The notes under the pieces: model-generated | Told to the model about the DNA's origin: nothing | Databases searched by the model: none | Seen by the model: the letters and a program-made list of their open reading frames with translations, nothing else | NCBI GenBank assembly: GCA_007128045.1 | Contig: SKYG01000248.1 | Span: forward strand, 1-6,049 | DNA: 6,049 nt | Source of the DNA: Bacteroidales bacterium | Lineage (GTDB): Bacteria; Bacteroidota; Bacteroidia; Bacteroidales; UBA7960 | Direction: 5' to 3' | Shown: positions 1-5,123 of the stretch, piece by piece | Position numbering within the stretch: position 1 is the first letter of the stretch | Layout: every line of letters begins with the position of its first letter | Translations under genes and position numbers: made by a program

Positions 1-451
1 GCAGATCCGGTGAAATGTTAATGGCAGCATCGGTCAGGCCTAATAGTTTGTGGTAGCTGCTTAATTGAAACAGTGCCAGGTGAGAGATCAACTCTTCGGA
101 ACGAAGTCCGCTTTCCTTATTAAGTACAGCCTTGAGCAGGTTAGAGGTTCCCAGGTTGCCTTTCATCAGGATATCTGCCTGATTGTTGCGGACCATCTTT
201 ACCGCCATGGCCGCAGCCAGGTTGGTGTCAGGCTCGTTTATTAAATGAAAAACGCCCAGGTCAAAACCTTGGGCGTTTGCAATATCTTCAACTTTTTTCT
301 GGTCACCAATCAGGATGCCTTCTACAAACCTTTGTTTGGCAGCATGAACCAAGGCACCCAGTGAATGTTCATCGTGAGCCGCAGCCAAAACAAGCCGCCT
401 GGGCTTATGTGAGCGTGCCATGTCATGCAGTTCAGTAAGGGTCTTCAGCAT
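1..451 (-). CDS. ptb: Phosphate butyryl/acetyltransferase (Ptb-type), N-terminal half, cut by window edge
   Basis: My translation from the ATG at 451-449 stays open to the left edge and gives 150 residues, about half the usual ~300 of this family. It fits the PTA/PTB phosphotransacylase fold, whose members transfer an acyl group between CoA and phosphate in the cytoplasm; Ptb usually works with butyrate kinase (Buk). Visible signatures are RRLVLAAAHDEHSLGAL near residues 18-34, the core DILMKGNLGTSNLLKAVL near 93-110 followed by a GLR element, and LTDAAINISPDL at the cut end, which resembles the conserved D-A-x-N-x-x-P segment. The start has no clear Shine-Dalgarno, but the leader is short and A/T-rich, as is common in Bacteroidota. 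The gene has its own candidate promoter downstream of the sHSP terminator, so it is probably transcribed separately. A buk gene may follow to the left. The acyl chain specificity (acetyl, butyryl or branched) cannot be read from this half, and a divergent phosphate acetyltransferase is the main alternative. Confidence 0.85.
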   Translation of the reverse strand, partial: MLKTLTELHDMARSHKPRRLVLAAAHDEHSLGALVHAAKQRFVEGILIGDQKKVEDIANAQGFDLGVFHLINEPDTNLAAAMAVKMVRNNQADILMKGNLGTSNLLKAVLNKESGLRSEELISHLALFQLSSYHKLLGLTDAAINISPDL

Positions 452-489
452 GGTAGTTTTTATTAAAGATACTTGTTGTTACTTTAGAC

Positions 490-497
490 CAAAAATA
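490..497 (-). promoter_or_regulatory. Candidate -7 promoter element for ptb
   Basis: Read on the minus strand this is TATTTTTG, an exact match to the Bacteroidota sigma-ABfr -7 consensus TAnnTTTG. It lies 38 nt upstream of the ptb ATG and downstream of the terminator of the preceding gene, which is the expected place. No convincing -33 TTTG box is visible, and the stretch is A/T-rich, so a chance match is possible. Confidence 0.5.
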
Positions 498-530
498 AGA
501 AATTTTTTTTGAAGGAAACCATTACTTGAC

Positions 531-577
531 TGGGATAAAATAAGAAGCCACCCCGGGATCTCATCCGAAGTGGCTTC
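531..577 (-). terminator. Rho-independent terminator of the small heat-shock gene
   Basis: A perfect 8-bp inverted repeat, GAAGCCAC at 544-551 and GTGGCTTC at 570-577, encloses a loop that can form an extra CGG/CCG pairing (554-556 with 565-567). On the minus strand the hairpin is followed by the T-rich tract TTATTTTAT. It starts about 41 nt past the stop codon of the sHSP gene. The plus-strand side has no T-tract, so it should act only on minus-strand transcription. Confidence 0.85.
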
Positions 578-587
578 CATAGACTTA

Positions 588-633
588 CACAATGCTTATG
601 CAATCCCAATAACAATGCTTACGCAATTTCAAT
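588..633 (-). repeat. 23-bp tandem duplication over the 3' end of the sHSP gene
   Basis: Two adjacent 23-bp copies (588-610 and 611-633) match at 19 of 23 positions. The copy inside the gene encodes the last residues I-E-I-A and the TAA stop. The outer copy still reads I-G-I-A-TAA on the minus strand, but it is out of frame with the gene because 23 is not a multiple of three. This looks like a duplication of the C-terminal tail and stop codon that has since diverged. Confidence 0.8.
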
Positions 634-1050
634 GCGCTTGCTGAGCTTATCTTTCTTTGGGTCTTCGCGGGGAATTGCGATATACAACATGCCGTTTTCG
701 TACCTTGCCTTAATATTCTCTGCATCGGTATGCTTTGGCAGGGTGAACCTGCGGTTGAATCCCTCCAGACTAAATTCCTTACGCAGAAATTTATTGTCAT
801 CGTTTGAAGTTTCGCCTTCTTTCTTCTCATAGGATACTGATAGAACATTGTCTTCTACCTCCATATGAAAATCGTTGCGCTTCATGCCGGGAACAACAAG
901 CTGGACTTCATACTCATTGTCTTTTTCCAGGATGTTGGTGGCAGGTGCGCAACCACAGTTACGCTCGAATCCTGTTGAAAATTCCCGCTCAACAAAGTTG
1001 CTTAACAGGTTTGCCGTTGCCGGACGCTGTTGCCATCTGATAATTGTCAT
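619..1050 (-). CDS. hsp20: Small heat-shock protein, Hsp20/alpha-crystallin family
   Basis: The 143-residue product has the size and layout of a bacterial small heat-shock protein, an ATP-independent cytoplasmic chaperone that forms oligomers and holds unfolding proteins. After an N-terminal arm (residues 1-36, with a small CGC cluster at 32-34), the alpha-crystallin domain spans about 37-128. It includes the strand YEVQLVVPGMKRNDF (47-61) and the family hallmark ENGMLYIAIP (118-127). A short C-terminal tail ends in I-E-I (140-142), the I-x-I motif that docks onto a neighbouring subunit. The start is supported by a good Shine-Dalgarno, AGGAGA at 1063-1058, 7 nt before the ATG; it is the only clear one in the window and suggests high translation. 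A terminator follows at 531-577, so the gene is probably monocistronic. No CIRCE element and no exact minus-strand TAnnTTTG were found upstream, so its heat-shock control remains unknown. Confidence 0.95.
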   Translation of the reverse strand: MTIIRWQQRPATANLLSNFVEREFSTGFERNCGCAPATNILEKDNEYEVQLVVPGMKRNDFHMEVEDNVLSVSYEKKEGETSNDDNKFLRKEFSLEGFNRRFTLPKHTDAENIKARYENGMLYIAIPREDPKKDKLSKRIEIA

Positions 1051-1057
1051 GATCGTA

Positions 1058-1063
1058 TCTCCT
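1058..1063 (-). promoter_or_regulatory. Shine-Dalgarno of the sHSP gene
   Basis: AGGAGA on the minus strand, 7 nt upstream of the ATG at 1050. It fixes the start codon and stands out because the other complete genes here have no recognisable Shine-Dalgarno. Confidence 0.8.
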
Positions 1064-1255
1064 ATAGTTTGGTGAATAAAAATAATTCTTACTTATGTTT
1101 GTGGATTAAGTGCATGTTATACACCGTTTCCAACGAAGAAGGAATAATCAAACGCCGGGCCGAATGAATAACTATGTCAATATGGCACTATATAGATGTG
1201 TATTGCCGTAAAACAAGGAAAATGTACGCCATTATGGCTTATTTAAAACTGTCGA

Positions 1256-1271
1256 ACATATCTGCATATGT
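1256..1271. repeat. Short perfect dyad, candidate operator
   Basis: ACATAT and ATATGT form a perfect 6-bp inverted repeat around a 4-bp centre (CTGC). It lies between the two divergent genes, about 56 bp upstream of the plus-strand -7 element at 1327. The symmetry and position suit a dimeric regulator's site, but the arms are short and A/T-rich, so chance is a real alternative. Confidence 0.3.
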
Positions 1272-1326
1272 CATTGTTAATTAGAGTCTGTACATTAAGT
1301 CGGGTGTCTAATCTATTATTGTTACG

Positions 1327-1334
1327 TATCTTTG
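1327..1334 (+). promoter_or_regulatory. Candidate -7 promoter element for the flippase-like gene
   Basis: TATCTTTG matches the Bacteroidota -7 consensus TAnnTTTG and is followed by C, as often seen. It lies 70 nt upstream of the start codon at 1405, so a transcript from here would carry the octamer repeat at 1351-1398 in its leader. A -33 TTTG box at the right distance is not evident. Confidence 0.55.
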
Positions 1335-1350
1335 CATCGCCCCTTTAAGA

Positions 1351-1398
1351 TTGTTGAATTGTTGAACCGTTGAACTGTTGAGGGGTTGAATGGTTTAT
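1351..1398 (+). repeat. Degenerate 8-bp tandem repeat, six units, consensus nnGTTGAA
   Basis: The six consecutive octamers are TTGTTGAA, TTGTTGAA, CCGTTGAA, CTGTTGAG, GGGTTGAA and TGGTTTAT. The GTTGAA part is kept in four of six units, is one base off in the fourth and is degraded in the last, while the first two positions vary. The array ends 6 nt before the ATG at 1405, inside the likely 5' untranslated leader. Its length is a multiple of 8 rather than 3, and an in-frame TAG at 1399-1401 means it is not translated as part of the downstream protein. Confidence 0.9.
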
Positions 1399-1404
1399 TA
1401 GACT

Positions 1405-2475
1405 ATGGATAAGCAGCACAGGAAGATACTTTCTTTTTTTCGTATCCGGCGCATCATCGTGCCGGTGATTATAGGTTTGGGTGTTGCCAGCTTTCTATTT
1501 ATCCGTAGTTTTGACCGTGAGGCTTTTTCACAGATCAGCTGGACGCCGGCTTCCTATAGTTACATCTTTGTATCATTGTTGCTGATGGTGGTGCGTGATG
1601 TGGCTTATATGTACCGACTCCGTGTTCTTACTGACGGTCAGATATCGTGGCGCAGGTCGTTCGATGTGATCATGCTGTGGGAGTTTGCTTCGGCGGTAAC
1701 GCCTTCAATCATTGGGGGATCGGCTATTGCGCTGTTTATCATACACCGCGAAGGGGTCAGTATGGGGCGAACCACTGCCATCGTGTTTATCACTGCCTTC
1801 CTTGACGAGTTATTTTATATTTTGATGGTTCCCATCATGCTTCTTTGGGTTGGGCCAACCGATCTGTTCACTACCGAAGGCAGTTATGTGTTGATGAATA
1901 CCCGTTTTGGCACACAGGGCATTTTTGTGCTCGGCTACCTGTTTATCCTGGTGCTAACCACCATCATTATTTACGGGGTTTTTGTGAATCCCAGGGGTTT
2001 TAAGTATGTATTGCTCGCTATCTTTCGCCTTCCGTTTATCAGACGTTGGCGACCCCAGGCTGCCGAAACAGGCAATGAGATCATCATCACATCCAGAGAG
2101 ATGAAGGAAAAGCCCTTTTCATTCTGGATAAAAGCCTTTGCCGGCACGATGTTGTCTTGGACAGCCCGCTTTTGGGTTGTTAATGCGATGATCATGGCGT
2201 TTGCCGCCGTATCTTTTTCTGATCACCTACTCATTTACGGCCGGCAGCTGGTCATGTGGGTCATCCTGCTTATCAGTCCGACACCCGGTGGTAGTGGGGT
2301 TGCCGAACTGGTGTTCAGCGGCTTTCTCGGAGATTTCATTCCTGACGGACTAACCCCTGCCATGGGGCTTCTGTGGCGTATCATCAGTTACTATCCCTAC
2401 CTGTTTATTGGTGTCATCATTCTTCCTGGTTGGCTTAAACGGGTATATGCCCGTAAAAAGGATGCTCCATCCTAA
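1405..2475 (+). CDS. Flippase-like integral membrane protein (LPG-synthase-TM / UPF0104 family)
   Basis: The 356-residue protein is strongly hydrophobic, with about seven or eight predicted membrane segments (roughly 15-33, 51-69, 93-113, 124-149, 171-194, 245-270, 280-305 and 328-346). The motif SPTPGGSGVAE at 291-301 is the hallmark P-G-G-x-G-x-x-E of the family that includes the transmembrane part of lysyl-phosphatidylglycerol synthase/flippase and AglD/YbhN-like proteins; an earlier P-x-I-x-G-G segment (100-105) also fits. There is no soluble aminoacyl-transfer domain, so it is not a full MprF. Family members are thought to handle or translocate lipids or lipid-linked intermediates at the inner membrane; the substrate here is unknown. 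The start is certain: a TAG stop lies in frame one codon before the ATG, and the codon has no Shine-Dalgarno. The PLD-type gene follows after 83 nt on the same strand with no strong terminator between, so co-transcription is likely. Confidence 0.88.
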   Translation: MDKQHRKILSFFRIRRIIVPVIIGLGVASFLFIRSFDREAFSQISWTPASYSYIFVSLLLMVVRDVAYMYRLRVLTDGQISWRRSFDVIMLWEFASAVTPSIIGGSAIALFIIHREGVSMGRTTAIVFITAFLDELFYILMVPIMLLWVGPTDLFTTEGSYVLMNTRFGTQGIFVLGYLFILVLTTIIIYGVFVNPRGFKYVLLAIFRLPFIRRWRPQAAETGNEIIITSREMKEKPFSFWIKAFAGTMLSWTARFWVVNAMIMAFAAVSFSDHLLIYGRQLVMWVILLISPTPGGSGVAELVFSGFLGDFIPDGLTPAMGLLWRIISYYPYLFIGVIILPGWLKRVYARKKDAPS

Positions 2476-2558
2476 GAAAAACGTAAATATTCGTGCGAGT
2501 TTTTATAACTTAGTGCTTTTGTATGCCGCCTTGGCCTGTTTACCCAAAATAGCAATTC

Positions 2559-3638
2559 ATGGCAAACCAGAATAATGATTTGCAGATCAAGATGTATTCT
2601 GATCCGTTGATGTATTTCACCGCGATGCTCAACGATATAAAGACCGCTGTCGACTACATCTTTCTCGAGATATACAGGTTCCGGAATGACCCTATCGGAA
2701 TACGTTTTCGTGACAACCTTATCAGGAAGCAAAAGGAAGGCGTCAAAGTAAAGTTGTTAATAGACTCGTGGGGTGCATCATCAAACCAGGCTTTCTTTCA
2801 GGAGTTGATAGACGCAGGGGGGGAGCTGCGTTTTTTTAAAAAAATACGGTTCAACTGGGATGGATTTACAAAAAGCCATCGCCGTGACCACAGAAAGATA
2901 CTTGTGATCGATGATCAGATTACGTATATCGGTTCAGCGAATATTACCGGGTACTCATTGAACTGGAGGGAGTCGATGTTTCGCATTAAAGGCGACATTG
3001 CCAAAAAGTTCAAATCGGTTTTTAACGAGAACTACGCCATCTACAACAAATTTTTCTTCGACAAGCAGGGATACTCCAGAAACATAAAATGGGGTAATTT
3101 TGAGATTCTTCGTGATATCCCATCACTGGCATACCAGCCTGTTCGCAAAAAATTCAGGGAACTTATCGAACAGGCTGAGCGGGAGGTGACCATTGAGACG
3201 CCCTATTTTTTGCCAGGAAGCAGCCTTCGAAAAGCACTGATGGATGCATCCCGCAGGGGTGTCAAGGTGCAGGTGATTATTCCCAAAAAGTCTGATGTGG
3301 GCCTGTTGGATGTGCTCACATCCAAATACCTGGGAGAGTTGGCCCAGCAAGGGGTAAAGATATTCTTTTACCTGCCTCAGAACCTGCATGCCAAACTATT
3401 TGTTGCCGACCGTAAATACTTCGTGATCGGTTCTTCCAACTTCGACTACCGGAGCCTGCGCTACCAGCATGAAATTTGTCTGTCGGGCGAACATCCGGGC
3501 CTTATCAAACAGATTACCAGTCATATCAATGAAACCATGAGAGATTCGGAGCCGTTTAAGTTCGATGTATGGATGCGCCGTCCGATCATACAACGCTTTT
3601 TTGAATGGCTGTTGGTTCCTCTAAGACACCTGTTTTAA
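2559..3638 (+). CDS. Phospholipase D / cardiolipin synthase-like protein with two HKD motifs
   Basis: The 359-residue protein carries the two catalytic motifs of the PLD superfamily. HKD1 is H111-x-K113-x4-D118 followed by GSAN (125-128). HKD2 is H277-x-K279-x4-D284 followed by GSSN (291-294). PYFLPG at 215-220, opening the second half, is typical of bacterial cardiolipin synthases, which join two phosphatidylglycerols, or PG with another phospholipid, at the inner membrane. The two N-terminal membrane helices of classical ClsA are absent, so the layout is closer to ClsB/YbhO-type enzymes. The C-terminal end (about 340-359) is basic and aromatic and could attach to the membrane. The upstream gene encodes a flippase-like membrane protein, which supports a phospholipid role. 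The start has no Shine-Dalgarno but fits the domain boundary. The stop is 2 bp from the stop of the convergent sulfatase gene. Another PLD-family transphosphatidylase activity is the alternative; a PLD-type nuclease is less likely given the length and motifs. Confidence 0.9.
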   Translation: MANQNNDLQIKMYSDPLMYFTAMLNDIKTAVDYIFLEIYRFRNDPIGIRFRDNLIRKQKEGVKVKLLIDSWGASSNQAFFQELIDAGGELRFFKKIRFNWDGFTKSHRRDHRKILVIDDQITYIGSANITGYSLNWRESMFRIKGDIAKKFKSVFNENYAIYNKFFFDKQGYSRNIKWGNFEILRDIPSLAYQPVRKKFRELIEQAEREVTIETPYFLPGSSLRKALMDASRRGVKVQVIIPKKSDVGLLDVLTSKYLGELAQQGVKIFFYLPQNLHAKLFVADRKYFVIGSSNFDYRSLRYQHEICLSGEHPGLIKQITSHINETMRDSEPFKFDVWMRRPIIQRFFEWLLVPLRHLF

Positions 3639-3640
3639 GG

Positions 3641-5071
3641 TCATTCCTGTCGGTTTCTTTTATACCTGGTTAATTGATCGGGGTTTTTTGCCCTTATTTC
3701 GCGGTTCATGAACAGGTCTTCATGGATCATCCAGGTAACTTCGTTCCACTCTTCTTCCTCTATCCAACGTGGCTCCATCATCTTGCTTTCCCACATTTCC
3801 AGTTCAGCGGTTAATGACTCAAATAGCTCGGGTTTCTCACTGGTAAGGTCGATGGTTTCTTCGAGGTTCTCTTTCAGGTTGTAAAGCCTTACGCCCAGGC
3901 CCTCAACACGTATCATCTTATGATCTCCTTGTCTTATGGAAGCCATCTGATCTTTCCTAAAAAACAATTGTTCGTGTGGTGATCCATGTTTTTCTCCTTT
4001 AAGGTAAGGAAGCAGTGAGACCCCATCCAGGGGTTTTGGCATGTCATCAATGTTCAATCCTGCAGCAGAGATGCTTGTGGCAAATATGTCGAGGGCGGAG
4101 GTTAGTCCTGTAAATGTTCTTCCTCCATCAAAAGAGGCAGGCCAGTGTACAAAAAAGGGAACCCTGCAGCCACCTTCGTATTTGTTGCCCTTCCATCCTT
4201 TTAGAGGCCCATTGGATGATTGGTTATTATGGGCGCCGCCATTGTCGCTAAGGAAGAAAATCAGGGTGTTGTCAAGCAGGTCTTCCTGTTCCAGCTTGTT
4301 CATGATATTGCCAACGGTGCGGTCTAAAGACCACATCATGGCTGCCAGTACTTGTCGTGGATGGCCTTCGAAAAGTGCCAGGTCTTCTTCTGTTGCCTGC
4401 ATAGGGGTATGTGGTGCGTTGGTTGACCAGTACACAAAAAACGGGTTATCTTTGTGTTCTTCGATATAGTCGATAAGCTTGTCGCCCAGCACATCGGTCA
4501 GGTAACCATCGAAGGTGGTAAACACGTCGTTCTCCCGTATTGACCGGACTTCACCTGGTTGGTCATCGGATGGGTTGTGAAAGTAATTTCGTCCTCCGGC
4601 AAGAAACCCCCAAAAGTAGTCAAAACCTCTTTGGTTCGGACGGAATTCAGGGAGCTCACCAAGATGCCATTTCCCGAACACAGACGTGTGATATCCTGCC
4701 AGTTTCATGGCATCGGCAAGCGTTATTTCACTTTTGTCCATGCCTTCAAATTCAGCAGCGGGGTTACATTCATAGCCGAATCGCTGCTGGTAACGGCCCG
4801 TGATCAGGCCTGCCCTGGATGGTCCGCACACTGTGGCTGAAACGTGGGCATCGGTAAATACCACGCTGTTGGCTGCTAACCGGTCGATGTTGGGGGTCTT
4901 CAGGTCTGTACTACCCATAAAACCAAAATCGGCATAACCGGCATCATCTAACAAAAGGATGATGATGTTGGGCTGATCCGTTTCGACCTGGCTGGTGCCT
5001 GATGGTTGATAATTGCAGGATGTTGCGCCTGCTAACATAGCGGATCCGAGTAAAATGATGTTTTGATTCAT
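3641..5071 (-). CDS. S1-family (arylsulfatase-type) sulfatase, probable lipoprotein
   Basis: I take the ATG at 5071 as the start (476 residues). An in-frame TTG at 5098 would only add nine polar residues before the signal peptide. The N-terminus, MNQNIILLGSAMLAGATSC, looks like a lipoprotein signal with Cys19 as lipidation site, though the lipobox is loose and the n-region lacks positive charge. No acidic surface-export signal follows Cys19, so a periplasmic location is more likely. The catalytic domain shows the metal-binding D42-D43, the formylglycine motif C82-G-P-S-R with AGLITGR, G-K-W-H-L-G at 133-138, and D-N-G-G at 276-279. Cys82 must be oxidised by a maturase not seen here. The enzyme should hydrolyse sulfate esters, very likely on a glycan, given the GH2 gene 52 nt upstream on the same strand. 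The exact S1 subfamily and substrate cannot be told. No Shine-Dalgarno or exact promoter element precedes it, consistent with co-transcription with the GH2 gene. Confidence 0.93.
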   Translation of the reverse strand: MNQNIILLGSAMLAGATSCNYQPSGTSQVETDQPNIIILLLDDAGYADFGFMGSTDLKTPNIDRLAANSVVFTDAHVSATVCGPSRAGLITGRYQQRFGYECNPAAEFEGMDKSEITLADAMKLAGYHTSVFGKWHLGELPEFRPNQRGFDYFWGFLAGGRNYFHNPSDDQPGEVRSIRENDVFTTFDGYLTDVLGDKLIDYIEEHKDNPFFVYWSTNAPHTPMQATEEDLALFEGHPRQVLAAMMWSLDRTVGNIMNKLEQEDLLDNTLIFFLSDNGGAHNNQSSNGPLKGWKGNKYEGGCRVPFFVHWPASFDGGRTFTGLTSALDIFATSISAAGLNIDDMPKPLDGVSLLPYLKGEKHGSPHEQLFFRKDQMASIRQGDHKMIRVEGLGVRLYNLKENLEETIDLTSEKPELFESLTAELEMWESKMMEPRWIEEEEWNEVTWMIHEDLFMNREIRAKNPDQLTRYKRNRQE

Positions 5072-5123
5072 ATGTTTAAAATTTAGTCGAAAAGTCAAAA
5101 ATCACTGTCATACATGTAAGTGT

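Larger units (their letters stand above)
1064..1404. other. Divergent intergenic region between sHSP and flippase-like genes
   Basis: These 341 bases hold no credible protein-coding gene. They contain two exact TAnnTTTG elements on the plus strand (1094-1101 and 1327-1334), a 6-4-6 dyad at 1256-1271 and an 8-bp tandem repeat at 1351-1398. The minus-strand promoter of the sHSP gene should also lie here; the nearest candidate is TATTTTTA (forward TAAAAATA around 1077-1084), one base off the consensus, and is weak. No CIRCE-type TTAGCACTC inverted repeat is present. Confidence 0.7.

Noticed and set aside
585..848. Minus-strand 87-codon frame and plus-strand frames overlapping the sHSP gene.
   Set aside because: The sHSP frame has a full alpha-crystallin domain and Shine-Dalgarno; the overlapping frames have compositions typical of off-frame reading.
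1064..1404. Search for a CIRCE operator or classical sigma-70 TTGACA/TATAAT promoter for the sHSP gene.
   Set aside because: No CIRCE repeat exists. A minus-strand TTGACA occurs near 1175-1180 but has no matching -10 at suitable spacing, and this promoter type is not expected in Bacteroidota.
2476..2510. Possible terminator after the flippase-like gene (A-run, short CG arms, then TTTTT).
   Set aside because: The arms pair only imperfectly and mostly by A-T; no stable GC stem is present, so termination is not supported.
3627..3660. Possible bidirectional terminator at the convergent junction (ACCT/AGGT arms).
   Set aside because: Only a 4-bp stem overlapping the coding end and no clear T-tract placement on either strand.
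4041..4840. Several plus-strand open frames of about 87-142 codons opposite the sulfatase gene.
   Set aside because: They lie wholly antisense to a well-supported gene with intact catalytic motifs, show no recognisable domain, and have no leader signals; they are shadow frames.
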